64,000 nt of DNA, taken from the NCBI GenBank assembly GCA_947502595.1, contig CANNAM010000006.1, positions 122,198-186,197 of the forward strand. The letters are read 5' to 3'. Below the pieces are notes generated by a model that saw only the letters and a list, made by a program, of their open reading frames with translations, had not been told where the DNA came from and ran no database searches. Position numbers and translations under genes: made by a program. The first letter of the stretch is position 1, and each line of letters starts with the position of its first letter. This document shows, piece after piece, positions 46,789-56,091 of this stretch. The DNA is from an uncultured Marinicella sp. Its GTDB lineage: Bacteria > Pseudomonadota > Gammaproteobacteria > Xanthomonadales > Marinicellaceae.

Positions 46789-46873
46789 TATCTGTTAACA
46801 AGTTCAAACGTCTTCTGGTGTACAACAAAGCCAGCACTGAACTGCTCAATACAGTGCTGACAATGGCCCAAAA
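46789..46873 (-). pseudogene. duplicated 3'-end fragment of the MATE gene
   Basis: These 85 bases match the last part of the MATE exporter gene (49093-49177) at 83 of 85 positions, in the same orientation. In the MATE frame the fragment encodes FWAIVSTVLSSSVLALLYTR and the next few residues. There is no start, and the rest of the transporter is missing, so it is a remnant. Together the two copies flank the beta-helix gene at 46992-48773. Confidence 0.85.
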
Positions 46874-46991
46874 CCAACACAGCGAAACCAACACAGGACA
46901 GACATATCAATGACTCAAGCCATCGCAATCAGCTCAATTAAACTTGTTGATATCCTCCGGTATGTGGGTTTCCAGCATCAGAGCTTGATAT

Positions 46992-48773
46992 TCACTCAAA
47001 ACTGTTCTTGAATATCACATCACTGTCATAAGTTTCATCAGCACCGGCATCAAACGGGCCACTCACGTTATTCACAGTGGGATCGTCATAGCCCCTGAGA
47101 TGGCCATCCACATCGGCAGGCCATGCGGCGGCATCATCACACAAATCAACCGCCACCGATGCGGGCCCAATGTGGTATTCGCCTTGGGCGGCATCGATAA
47201 AATCCAAAGCCGTTGAAGTCACCACATCAGTGACGAAGTTGGCACCTGATAATGACTGGTCTTCATGTACCACCGAACAATCAAATTGTGTGAATGTGGC
47301 TTGACCGCTGTCATTGAACGTTTCCAAGATGTCCGCACTGTCGTCTTGTAAAATGCTGAACTCGCTGACAAACCTGCCACCCAACGCCACCAAGGCCAAG
47401 TGATCGCTGCTCGTACTGATTACATTGCCTGCCACCGTGACATTGGTTAAATCAATTTGGCTGTTGTCATCGACGGCCACCAATAAATAGTTGTCGTTAA
47501 AATTGCTGTCATTCAAATCGCCATTATCAGTCACAAAACTGGAAGTGAAACTGATGCGGCCACCGGTATTGACCGCTGCCACCACACCCGTATCCGCCTG
47601 GTTGCCACTGATTTGGCTGCGCATGATTAACATGGTGCCCTGGTCGCTGGCATAAAAAGCACCACCGGAACCAGCATTAATAGAATTGAGCTGTTGACCG
47701 GCTTTGTTGTTAATCACTTCGGTACAAGGTTGGCCATAAAAACATGGTGTCGAATTTTGAAATAAACGCAAATCTCCCATGTCAGCCACCGCAACGGCGC
47801 CGCCATTGTTGGCTTCATTGCTGTCCAAAACTCCCTGCCTAATTTCGGCTTTGGTGTTCAGGCCAGTGACATAAATGCCACCGCCATCACCGGTACCATT
47901 GTTGTCTGAATCAGCTCGGTTATTTTTAATCAAAGCTTGTTCACCATTTTGGGCATAGGCCGTAAAAGTGGATCCACCCCGCATGTAGATACCTCCGCCG
48001 TGGTTGATAGCGTGGTTACTGGCAATCCCAATACCAGCAAGGGTATCACTGCCAGCTGTTTGTGAAAATTGACAACCTGAATACATATAGACACCCCCGC
48101 CAGAGGCAGTGCCAGAAAGATTGGTTGCCAAATTACTCGATATGGCCGACTGGTTTCTGAACAATACCGTGGCCTCGTTACAGGCCAAACCGCCACCAAG
48201 CTCGGCTGTGTTATTGAGAATGTAAGTGCGGTTTAAGTATACACTGACGTCCGCACCTTCTACATACATACCGCCACCAACCACACCCTGATTATGATTC
48301 AAAATCACATCATTCAAGAATACATTCATGTTACCACCGAACACATTCAAACCACCGGACCGCTCGATAAATGGTTCATAGGAACCGCCAGACATGGTGA
48401 TGTTATTCAAGGTGATTGAATGGAAGTCATTGCTGCCATAGATATTCATCACAGGCCCAGACCCACCACCATCTATTTCGGTATGAATACCCGTCAATGT
48501 ACCCTGACACTGGTCATAACCACCATACACAACCAGGTTCCCAACCCCTGTTGAATCAATGTTTAAGTTTTCAAAATAAATGCCTGAAGACACGTTATTC
48601 GCCACGCGCATGACATTATCGACACCAGCCTCATAATCATTCAGTGCTGATTGAATAGTGCTGTGATCACAAGCGGCGTCATTACCCACCCACAGGTCAG
48701 CCTGTGCTGTGGATATGCCCACCAAACAAGTAACTGCCATTAAATACTCCAACGTCTTTGGTCTTTTTTTCAT
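46992..48773 (-). CDS. secreted right-handed parallel beta-helix protein with C-terminal tag
   Basis: The 593-residue protein begins with a signal peptide (MKKRPKTLEYLMAVTCLVGI) and is made of repeated beta-helix turns rich in NNxA, GGGxY and SGN patterns (GGGMYVEGADVSVYLNRTYI, NHGGGIYMRGGSTFTAY, NNGGAVAVADMGDLRLF). It resembles the polymorphic outer-membrane/choice-of-anchor proteins. It ends in SDVIFKNSFE, related to the LIFADGFE end of two other beta-helix proteins here. GAGG lies eight bases before the ATG at 48773 and decides that start over an upstream ATG at 48806. Flanking 85-bp repeats suggest a mobile or recombining segment. Confidence 0.82.
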   Translation of the reverse strand: MKKRPKTLEYLMAVTCLVGISTAQADLWVGNDAACDHSTIQSALNDYEAGVDNVMRVANNVSSGIYFENLNIDSTGVGNLVVYGGYDQCQGTLTGIHTEIDGGGSGPVMNIYGSNDFHSITLNNITMSGGSYEPFIERSGGLNVFGGNMNVFLNDVILNHNQGVVGGGMYVEGADVSVYLNRTYILNNTAELGGGLACNEATVLFRNQSAISSNLATNLSGTASGGGVYMYSGCQFSQTAGSDTLAGIGIASNHAINHGGGIYMRGGSTFTAYAQNGEQALIKNNRADSDNNGTGDGGGIYVTGLNTKAEIRQGVLDSNEANNGGAVAVADMGDLRLFQNSTPCFYGQPCTEVINNKAGQQLNSINAGSGGAFYASDQGTMLIMRSQISGNQADTGVVAAVNTGGRISFTSSFVTDNGDLNDSNFNDNYLLVAVDDNSQIDLTNVTVAGNVISTSSDHLALVALGGRFVSEFSILQDDSADILETFNDSGQATFTQFDCSVVHEDQSLSGANFVTDVVTSTALDFIDAAQGEYHIGPASVAVDLCDDAAAWPADVDGHLRGYDDPTVNNVSGPFDAGADETYDSDVIFKNSFE

Positions 48774-49078
48774 GTCGTTTCCCTCAATTCGATTTTTGAA
48801 TACCAATATTATAAATAAATGAAATATGTTTCATATACAAATCCATTGGCTTGTGAATAAGCGCACATTTTGCGGTCCTGTTGAATCAGTTTTTGTTTAG
48901 TTATGGGCTGAATAGGTGTGTTTTTAATTGTTAAACAATGACTGCTCCTCTTTCTTACTCTTTTTTACACGCCCTGCATTTGACATTTAGTTACTAAGCA
49001 TTATAGTTATTGGTCAATGATGTAGCAGTGTGGGTATTGATGGTTTCATGTTATCGGGGGTGCTAAGATAGAACCGTT
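48774..49078. other. intergenic AT-rich stretch
   Basis: About 300 bases between the beta-helix gene start and the MATE gene end (both minus strand). They should hold the beta-helix promoter; no clear boxes, hairpin or reading frame are visible. Confidence 0.4.
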
Positions 49079-50425
49079 TCATTTTTCAGCTTTATCTGTT
49101 AACAAGTTCAAACGTCTTCTGGTGTACAACAATGCCAGCACTGAACTGCTCAATACAATGCTGACAATGGCCCAAAAAATGGCGTACAAACCAAATCCCA
49201 TGACTTCAATCAACACATAAAAGGCCACAATCGGCAACAGCATTTGGCGCAAAACACCTATCACCAGTGGAAATAATGGTTGTTTAATGGCCTGTAAGGT
49301 GGCGTTTGAACAAAACAACAACATGTACCCGACAAATGCAAAGGCATCTGCCCTGAGGTAATAAACCCCAACATCAACAATCTCTTGGGTGTCAGTGAAC
49401 TGGGTCATCATCAAAGGCGATAAAAAAATCATGGCTGGCACAAACAGTACAGATATGGCCAATGCCAGTTTCAATGATTTAGCGTATATTTCTTTCACCC
49501 TTGCATATTGATTGGCGCCAAAATTTTGTCCCACCAAGGCCATCACTGAAGCATTCAAACCTAATGCAGGCATCAGCAGCAATTGCTCAAGTCGAATGCC
49601 CACTGAATAGCCTGCAACTGGGTTGTCACCAAACTGTGAGATGAAGTAGATGGTGATGAAACCGCCAATAATAATGGTTAACATATTCATACTGGCTGGC
49701 ATAATTTGCGTTAACAGTTGTTGCCAGTGTGACCAATCAAATGCTGGTTTGGACAACACCCCAACTTCTTTCAACAACACCCGCCATAAGTACAATGATG
49801 AACCCATTTTTATCAATAAAGTCGACCATGCCAGACCCGCCACACCAAAATCAAAAACGAAGATAAACAAGGGATTAAGCAGCCAGTTGGCAAAAAAACC
49901 AACCACCAACACATTGCGATAGCTGGTGGTGTTGCCGTGGGCAATCAAAGCCCCAGCAAAAGCACTGGTTAAATTAAAAAATACATTACCAAACAAAATA
50001 ATTGAAGTGTAATCCCATGCCACTGCAATGATTTGTTGATCCTCACTGAGGAAACCCAACAAGTCATCAGCAAACAGCAGACCCAAAACCAATATCACCG
50101 CTGAAATAAACCAGGTGATGCCATGTGAACAGTCGATCCATTCAATCACTTGCTGGGTTCGTTTTCGACCTAAATCAGCGGCCACCATGGCCGAAGTGCC
50201 ACTTTGTAAGCCCATTCCCAAAGCCAAAAACAAAGCAAACACAATGCTGGCAATTGACAAGCCTGACAAGGCCACATCTGAAATTTGGCCCGCAAACCAA
50301 TTATCCGTGAGGTTATACAATGTATTGAACACCATCCCAAGTGCCGCGGGAATACCAATGCGAATCATGTGCTTATACACCGACCCTTGGGTTAAATCTC
50401 GTTGTTCATCAATGGCGGCTTGCAT
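49079..50425 (-). CDS. MATE family multidrug/cation exporter
   Basis: The 448-residue membrane protein has 12 predicted helices and MATE family hallmarks: IGIPAALGMVFNTLYNLTDNWF near the start, GLQSGTSAMVAADLGRKR, and GLNASVMALVGQNFGANQYARVKE in the second half. MATE proteins export drugs or metabolites in exchange for sodium or protons. A GAGGG sequence precedes the ATG. Its last 28 codons are duplicated at 46789-46873. Confidence 0.92.
   Translation of the reverse strand: MQAAIDEQRDLTQGSVYKHMIRIGIPAALGMVFNTLYNLTDNWFAGQISDVALSGLSIASIVFALFLALGMGLQSGTSAMVAADLGRKRTQQVIEWIDCSHGITWFISAVILVLGLLFADDLLGFLSEDQQIIAVAWDYTSIILFGNVFFNLTSAFAGALIAHGNTTSYRNVLVVGFFANWLLNPLFIFVFDFGVAGLAWSTLLIKMGSSLYLWRVLLKEVGVLSKPAFDWSHWQQLLTQIMPASMNMLTIIIGGFITIYFISQFGDNPVAGYSVGIRLEQLLLMPALGLNASVMALVGQNFGANQYARVKEIYAKSLKLALAISVLFVPAMIFLSPLMMTQFTDTQEIVDVGVYYLRADAFAFVGYMLLFCSNATLQAIKQPLFPLVIGVLRQMLLPIVAFYVLIEVMGFGLYAIFWAIVSIVLSSSVLALLYTRRRLNLLTDKAEK
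49093..49177. repeat. 85-bp direct repeat, MATE-internal copy
   Basis: The intact copy of the direct repeat whose second copy is at 46789-46873. The two are 2.3 kb apart and differ at two positions. Confidence 0.85.
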
Positions 50426-50868
50426 CGGCGTATGCCCTCTTGGCTCGTTATGAGTTGGTGTAACAGAAGCAAAGATTATAACTGATTTGTAGTGACTTAC
50501 CGCCAGTGATTATCACCTTAGATTGCATCCAGTCTGCTTTCATAAGGCTCGTATAAATCAGCATCAACAACATAGCATTGTCTACTCTGCACTTAACTGG
50601 ACACATGATTAACTGTTCAATATCGACCGCCATCAAACTCACAGTACCGCTAAATTCAATTTTGCTAAAGCCACCAGTTAACTTGAATTCTCAAATAAAT
50701 TCAAACAGTTAAATTATTTTTTTACCAGATTTGTCCATTAAATGCCAATCTTTCCTGTACTTATAAATGCAATAGCTCTCTGTTCAATCCAGAATAATAA
50801 ACGATGACTGAACACCGACTGCAATACAGACAGTTGGATTACATTTAACCAAGAGGAGTATTTAAATC
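50426..50868. other. intergenic region upstream of the RTX-like gene
   Basis: About 440 AT-rich bases between two divergent genes. A strong ribosome site (AAGAGGAG) directly precedes the ATG at 50869. I see no distinct promoter pair or operator, and short frames on the minus strand lack supporting features. Confidence 0.4.
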
Positions 50869-53800
50869 ATGAAAAAATTTTATGAAATAAAGCGAACCAA
50901 ACTTTGCCAGTCTTTGGCTTTGGGTGGTTTGATGATTTGCATTACATCAATGGCTGCAATTGATAGCTCAGTACCAAAACCTAAAGACAGTGAGTACAAG
51001 GCTGCACCAACACAAACCATCGAAGCCATCAGCCCAACTGATATCAACCTTTCAGCTGCCAGTGCTTTGTATGTGTTCCGCGAGGCTGACAGCTATTATT
51101 TTTGGTCAATCAATGACACAGGCAGCCTACTGACATTATTGGACAAAGTCACTTTAGACATGAGTCAGCCGCAGGCCATTACTGTGAACTTACCTTCAGA
51201 AACAGCTGGGGTTTTTTATGCCGATAATTTGGTACAAAACCCTCAAACCACTTTTATTTTCAATGGCCAATTAACGGCTGGTAAAATCGCCATCCCTTTG
51301 GGCAAAGATGCCTTCATACCTTTACTGGATGCGGCACCTGTGGTCAATGATGAAGTCATCATTGATGGTAACTCTCCTGCGTTGGTACTGGCGGTCAGCA
51401 CCCGTGATGACATCTATCAAGCGGCTGCCAACAGCTTAACTGATGCAGTTAACTTGAGCGAATTCAGCACCCAAGTCATGGCTGAACAAGTACTAAGTAA
51501 CCGTGAAACCTTATTGGCAGAATCCCTTTGGGCTGACCAATTAATCGATGGGGCCTCAGCACAGCATGCTCAGCTGGCCGCTGCCTTTGCGGCTCAAATA
51601 CAATCTGATGTTAATGCAGTTACCCAACAAACAGCTGATCTTTCAGCCCAAGTTGATCAAGAGCTCAACCATTTCAATAAACGGTTCTTACCTTGTATTG
51701 AACAGTCCAGAATTAAACTGGAAAACAACATCAATTGGTTGGGGCAAACCATTGAATCCAGCGATGAAGAACTTGAAGAAGACCCCAAGCTGGAAGCCGA
51801 AATTGAACGATCGGTACAATTGGCAGAAGCCACTGCCACCCAAATGATTGAATGCGGCAGTCAATCAGCCAGCTTGGAACAAGTTGATATGCAAGGCATC
51901 ATCGACACCATGAGCTATGAACAAATAGCAACTTCAGCCACTGCATTACAACAGCAACTAGAAAATGACACCGCACAGTGGGAAGTTGAACTGTCGTCAT
52001 TACCTGGTTTCTTTATGCACAACCTGCAGACTGACTTGATGGTGAGTAAAACAGAAGCTTTTGCCACTCGTTTTAATCAATGGATTAGCCCTGTATATTT
52101 GGACCAATCAGGTTTTATTGCAGCCCCTCACCAGACAAAAAAATCCTGGCAAGAATCACAACAAGATGAATTAAAGTGGTTGGGAAAAATGGCCAACAAG
52201 GGCCAAGAGCAATTGTGCAAAGAAGAAACCTTCAACATCAGTTTTAATATGGGTGTAGTTGGTGTGGTGATTGGCACTTGGTGGGATGATCAAATCATCA
52301 CCGGTAATGAGCCCAATCTGATATTAGCCTTACCAGGCAATGACTGTGTTGAATCCCATGGTGGTATAGATTTGGTCATGGGTAACTCTGGCAGAGACCG
52401 CATTTACTTGGGCGATCATCATGACATCGCACATGGCGGCTGGGACACTGATGAAATCCATGGCAGTGCGGGTCGTTCTTATACCTTTATGGTAGGGAAT
52501 GTGTCATTCGAAGTTGACCTAGGTAACCTGATCATGGGCGGTGCTGGTGATGACTTCTTGTATGGTGGCGAAAGCATGGCTGACAGGGGTGAAAATGGTG
52601 TGGTTGAGGCCAATGGCTTCACTGACATCGTGCTGGGCGATACATTTTTGTTTAGTCAAACAGCAGGCAATGATTACATTGACGGCGAAATGGGCATCGA
52701 TTTCTTATTTGGTCAACGCGGCGATGACACCCTGATTAACTTGGGGGCTGGGGTAATCAACATTGCTGGTATTGACGCTGAATTTGGTAGTTACTTTTTT
52801 GGTAATGATGGCAATGACAGCATCACTGGCAGCAACACCAATCTACTGAGTACCTTGGGTGATTTCATCTTTGGAGCAGCTGGTAATGACAGCTTCAATG
52901 GCAATTCCGGTCGTGACTTTATCTTTGCTGCTGGTGGCAATGACTCTGGCACTGGCGGCGGCGGTAATGACTTTATCTTTGGCAGTCGTGGTGATGATGT
53001 CATCACTGGTGGAGATGGTATAGATTTGGTTTTTGGTGGCACTGATAATGACAGTGTTTCCGGCGGTAATGGCTTTGACTTGGTGTTTGGCAATGCAGGT
53101 GCAGACCGCGTTATGGGTGAGGATGGCCCTGATTTGGCCTTTGGCAATGACGGTGATGACACCGTACTGGGTGGCAACTTCACTGACTTGATGTTCGGTG
53201 GTCCTGGTCAAGACTTTATGCTGGGACAGGATGGCTGGGATTTAATCTTTGGCAATGCCGATGCCGACATTGTTTCGGGCAACGACGGCTGGGATTTGAT
53301 CTTTGGTAATCGGGGCACTGATAACTTGTCCGGTAACAATGGCAACGACGTGGTCTTTGGTAATGCCAATGGTGGCGACGGTTTTGAAATAATCAACGGT
53401 GGCGCTGGTATGGATTTGTTGTTCGGTAATGCAGGCAATGAACAAATCTTTGGCGAAGCTGGCTTGGATGTTATCTTTGGTAACGACGGTGATGACCAAT
53501 TATTCGGTGGCGATGATTTGGACCTGATGTTTGGCAACAACGGCGATGACCTGGTTAACGGTAATGGCGGCAGTGATTTATTGTTCGGCAATGCCGGTAA
53601 TGATGTGATCAATGGAGCAGGTGGCATTGACCTTGCTTTTGGTAACGCCGGTTGTGACGTGATGGATGGCGGCAATGATTCGGACTTGCTGTTCGGCAAT
53701 GACAACAACGACCACCTAGAAGGCGGTGCAGGGGCTGATTTGTTATTCGGCAACCAAGGCATGGATGAAGTGTTGGGCCAACAAGGCACTGACTTGTTGT

Positions 53801-54348
53801 TTGGCAATGATGACCGTGATTTCCTTGATGGCGGTGACCAAATTGATGTGATGTTTGCCAATGGTGGTGATGACTTCATGCGGGGTGGGACAGGCAACGA
53901 TGTGATGTTTGGTGCTTCAGGCAATGACTACATCAACGGTCAAGGCCACGGTGATTTGATCTTTGGCGGCGATAACAACGACACCATTGATGGTGAAGGT
54001 GGTAACGACCTTGCCTTTGGTGGCAGCCACAATGACCGCATCAATTCAGGTAACGACTCGGACTTTACTTTTGGTGGCTCTGGTGATGACCGTTTGCGAG
54101 CTGTGGAAGGTAGAAACTTTGCTTTTGGGAATAAAAACGAAGACGTCATTGATGGTTATTGGGCCAGCGGCTGGGACGCTCGTGACTTTTTGTTTGGCAA
54201 CCAACACAGTGACAACATCACTGGCAACAAAAACTCACAAAAAGACCTCCGAGCAGGTGGTTCTGGCAGTGACAACAAAGCCTGGAACACCACTTGGGTT
54301 TCTGCGACTGAGTTCAACGCCAGCTGGACCTCACCTGGCTGTCAATAA
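50869..54348 (+). CDS. large exported RTX-like beta-roll protein with 18-residue double repeats
   Basis: The 1159-residue protein has an N-terminal Sec-type signal peptide (basic start, hydrophobic LALGGLMICITSMAA near residues 17-31). A mostly helical region follows to about residue 450, including coiled-coil parts. Then comes a long Gly/Asp/Asn-rich array to ~residue 1110. The array repeats a unit of about 18 residues of the form DLLFGNAGNDxIxGxxGx, that is, two RTX nonapeptide turns in which every second one is fixed as (D)LxFG(N/G). It should fold as a calcium-loaded beta-roll. There is no clear C-terminal type I secretion signal; the end is SWTSPGCQ. A likely surface or extracellular structural protein; a strong terminator follows. 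Confidence 0.85.
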   Translation: MKKFYEIKRTKLCQSLALGGLMICITSMAAIDSSVPKPKDSEYKAAPTQTIEAISPTDINLSAASALYVFREADSYYFWSINDTGSLLTLLDKVTLDMSQPQAITVNLPSETAGVFYADNLVQNPQTTFIFNGQLTAGKIAIPLGKDAFIPLLDAAPVVNDEVIIDGNSPALVLAVSTRDDIYQAAANSLTDAVNLSEFSTQVMAEQVLSNRETLLAESLWADQLIDGASAQHAQLAAAFAAQIQSDVNAVTQQTADLSAQVDQELNHFNKRFLPCIEQSRIKLENNINWLGQTIESSDEELEEDPKLEAEIERSVQLAEATATQMIECGSQSASLEQVDMQGIIDTMSYEQIATSATALQQQLENDTAQWEVELSSLPGFFMHNLQTDLMVSKTEAFATRFNQWISPVYLDQSGFIAAPHQTKKSWQESQQDELKWLGKMANKGQEQLCKEETFNISFNMGVVGVVIGTWWDDQIITGNEPNLILALPGNDCVESHGGIDLVMGNSGRDRIYLGDHHDIAHGGWDTDEIHGSAGRSYTFMVGNVSFEVDLGNLIMGGAGDDFLYGGESMADRGENGVVEANGFTDIVLGDTFLFSQTAGNDYIDGEMGIDFLFGQRGDDTLINLGAGVINIAGIDAEFGSYFFGNDGNDSITGSNTNLLSTLGDFIFGAAGNDSFNGNSGRDFIFAAGGNDSGTGGGGNDFIFGSRGDDVITGGDGIDLVFGGTDNDSVSGGNGFDLVFGNAGADRVMGEDGPDLAFGNDGDDTVLGGNFTDLMFGGPGQDFMLGQDGWDLIFGNADADIVSGNDGWDLIFGNRGTDNLSGNNGNDVVFGNANGGDGFEIINGGAGMDLLFGNAGNEQIFGEAGLDVIFGNDGDDQLFGGDDLDLMFGNNGDDLVNGNGGSDLLFGNAGNDVINGAGGIDLAFGNAGCDVMDGGNDSDLLFGNDNNDHLEGGAGADLLFGNQGMDEVLGQQGTDLLFGNDDRDFLDGGDQIDVMFANGGDDFMRGGTGNDVMFGASGNDYINGQGHGDLIFGGDNNDTIDGEGGNDLAFGGSHNDRINSGNDSDFTFGGSGDDRLRAVEGRNFAFGNKNEDVIDGYWASGWDARDFLFGNQHSDNITGNKNSQKDLRAGGSGSDNKAWNTTWVSATEFNASWTSPGCQ

Positions 54349-54368
54349 GCGACCATCAGGCAGTCCTG

Positions 54369-54400
54369 AGCCACAACCTGAATGGGTTGTGGCTTTTTTT
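54369..54400 (+). terminator. rho-independent terminator of the RTX-like gene
   Basis: AGCCACAACC (54369-54378) pairs with GGTTGTGGCT (54385-54394) and is followed by a run of Ts. It lies 20 bases after the RTX-like stop. Confidence 0.93.
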
Positions 54401-54456
54401 GTCATTCCCAGCAAAGACATTAACAAACAGGATAATTAGTAATTATAATTATCAAC

Positions 54457-55464
54457 ATGATAGTTGATTTAACAATACTCTTAATTGGTTTTACAGTTTT
54501 CAGTGCCGGATCATTGATTTTCGCGTATCTTTTTTTTCTTCCAGACCTACAGAAAAGTATTCTTTCAAAAGTTACATGTGCAGCCCTATTGCTAGGACTG
54601 ACCACGCTGCAGTGGTTCCATTTTTTGACCCTGACTACATCTTTTGAAGCATTAAACAACCGTATTTACCTGTCAGTTTTGATGCTGGTTCCTGCTTACT
54701 TCTATTACTTCAGCCAATTTGTTTTGTTCCCAGATTTAGCACCTAAAGTAAAACACTTTCTACACTTAATTCCTACTGTTGTGAGCGTATTTTTAAGTAA
54801 GTCTATGCTGCCTGCTATAGCTTTCTTAATCGGATCTGCATATTGTTTGTGGTTCATTTACTTGGTTTTAAAATTACGAACTCAGCAAAACAGATTTGTT
54901 ATGGAACGTTTTTTCTTTGGTATGTTTGCTTTATTTGCCATTGCAGCACTCGTTTTAGGTTTGTTAATTCCATATATTGACCCTACTATTTTCTATATTG
55001 CCTACTCCATTTCAATTGGTGTGGCTATGTTGTTAGTGACAACAGCAATCATTATTTTCCCAGATATGCTAAATGATATCCAGCAGATGGCAGAGATTGC
55101 TTACAGTAAATCCAAGCTTCAAGGAATAAATGTCAAAGCCAAGAAAGCACAGCTAGAGAAATTAATGGAACAAGAAAATATTTATCAAAATGAAAAATTA
55201 AGCCTAACATTCATGGCTGAATTGTTGGACATCTCAGCTCACCAACTTTCCGAACTTGTCAATACACAATACGGGTATGGCTTTTCCCAGTTTGTTAGAA
55301 CCTGCCGAATTGAACAAGCAAAAATATTATTGATTAGCGAACCTAACACTTCAATATTAGCCATCAGCATCATGACTGGATTTCAATCTCAGTCTAATTT
55401 CTACTCGGCTTTTCGAGATTTAACTGCTGAGTCACCAGGGAATTTTCGTAAAAACAATACCTGA
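54457..55464 (+). CDS. membrane-embedded AraC-family transcriptional regulator
   Basis: The 335-residue protein has six or seven N-terminal membrane helices (residues ~4-205) and a cytoplasmic AraC/XylS DNA-binding domain at the end. The two helix-turn-helix parts are LSLTFMAELLDISAHQLSELVN and SILAISIMTGFQSQSNFYSAFRDLT. Such 7TM-AraC proteins read a signal at the membrane and act on transcription from there. It follows the RTX-like gene's terminator by 57 bases and precedes a small membrane protein. No good ribosome site is seen before its ATG. Confidence 0.85.
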   Translation: MIVDLTILLIGFTVFSAGSLIFAYLFFLPDLQKSILSKVTCAALLLGLTTLQWFHFLTLTTSFEALNNRIYLSVLMLVPAYFYYFSQFVLFPDLAPKVKHFLHLIPTVVSVFLSKSMLPAIAFLIGSAYCLWFIYLVLKLRTQQNRFVMERFFFGMFALFAIAALVLGLLIPYIDPTIFYIAYSISIGVAMLLVTTAIIIFPDMLNDIQQMAEIAYSKSKLQGINVKAKKAQLEKLMEQENIYQNEKLSLTFMAELLDISAHQLSELVNTQYGYGFSQFVRTCRIEQAKILLISEPNTSILAISIMTGFQSQSNFYSAFRDLTAESPGNFRKNNT

Positions 55465-55647
55465 TCCATTATCATTCCTAAATTATCATTCAGGAACAGA
55501 TCTATCCTACTGTTTTCAAATGATATTTAAAATTTATATTGCCAGATTATAATTATGGAAGCACTAATTTATTTGACCTCATAAACTGTACACCAATGAT
55601 TCGAAACATGAGTCACTTTTACTATTTACAACTTTACGAGGACTATT

Positions 55648-56031
55648 ATGATTACTTCAATTACATACATCACCTACATCAGCATCAGCATATGTATCAC
55701 TATTTTTGTATCACGCACTTTAAGCAAAAATGGACAAGTTTACCTAAATGATGGTTTCAATGGAGACAGAGAACTGGCCAAGTCTGTTAATCACATGCTT
55801 GTGGTTGGTTTTTACCTACTTAACATTGGGTTTGTTTTATTGCGTATGCAAACAAACAAACCAATCATCAATATCGAGTCAATGATAGTTTATTTAAGTT
55901 CAAGCGTAGGATTAGTCTTATTGGTATTAGGTGCATTCCATTTTCTCAACATGCTGGTTATTCATAAATTCAGAGAGTCAGGTATGAAAAAAGTCACTCA
56001 AGTAAATCAAGCAAAAACATTTATTGATTAA
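55648..56031 (+). CDS. hypothetical integral membrane protein, 127 aa
   Basis: The 127-residue protein has three membrane helices: ITYITYISISICITIFVSRTL, VNHMLVVGFYLLNIGFVLL and MIVYLSSSVGLVLLVLGAFHF. The conserved-looking SVNHMLVVGFYLLNIGF core follows LNDGFNGDRELAK, a layout I have seen in unnamed bacterial membrane proteins. AGGA lies six bases before the ATG. Its nearness to the AraC-type membrane regulator suggests regulation by it, which is inference only. Confidence 0.7.
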   Translation: MITSITYITYISISICITIFVSRTLSKNGQVYLNDGFNGDRELAKSVNHMLVVGFYLLNIGFVLLRMQTNKPIINIESMIVYLSSSVGLVLLVLGAFHFLNMLVIHKFRESGMKKVTQVNQAKTFID

Positions 56032-56047
56032 CAAGCTTCTAATAAAC

Positions 56048-56081
56048 AGCCGACTGATGACTATATATTCAGTCGGCTTTT
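56048..56081 (+). terminator. rho-independent terminator
   Basis: AGCCGACTGA (56048-56057) pairs with TCAGTCGGCT (56069-56078) and is followed by Ts. It ends the small membrane-protein transcript, and the strong hairpin also separates the converging beta-helix gene. Confidence 0.9.
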
Positions 56082-56091
56082 ATACATAAAT

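Noticed and set aside
46734..46928. A 64-codon minus-strand frame over the MATE duplicate
   Set aside because: It reads the duplicated MATE segment in the wrong frame; the true homologous frame is a fragment without a start.
50448..50642. A 64-codon minus-strand frame upstream of the MATE gene
   Set aside because: No ribosome site, odd composition, and it overlaps the MATE upstream region.
52791..53924. Long minus-strand frames inside the RTX-like gene
   Set aside because: They are antisense mirrors of the Gly/Asp repeat codons (Pro/Ser/Lys-rich translations) and have no start signals.
50869..54348. The Gly/Asp repeats as a CRISPR-like or DNA-level repeat array
   Set aside because: The repetition is at protein level with varied codons inside one continuous reading frame; there are no identical spaced repeats.
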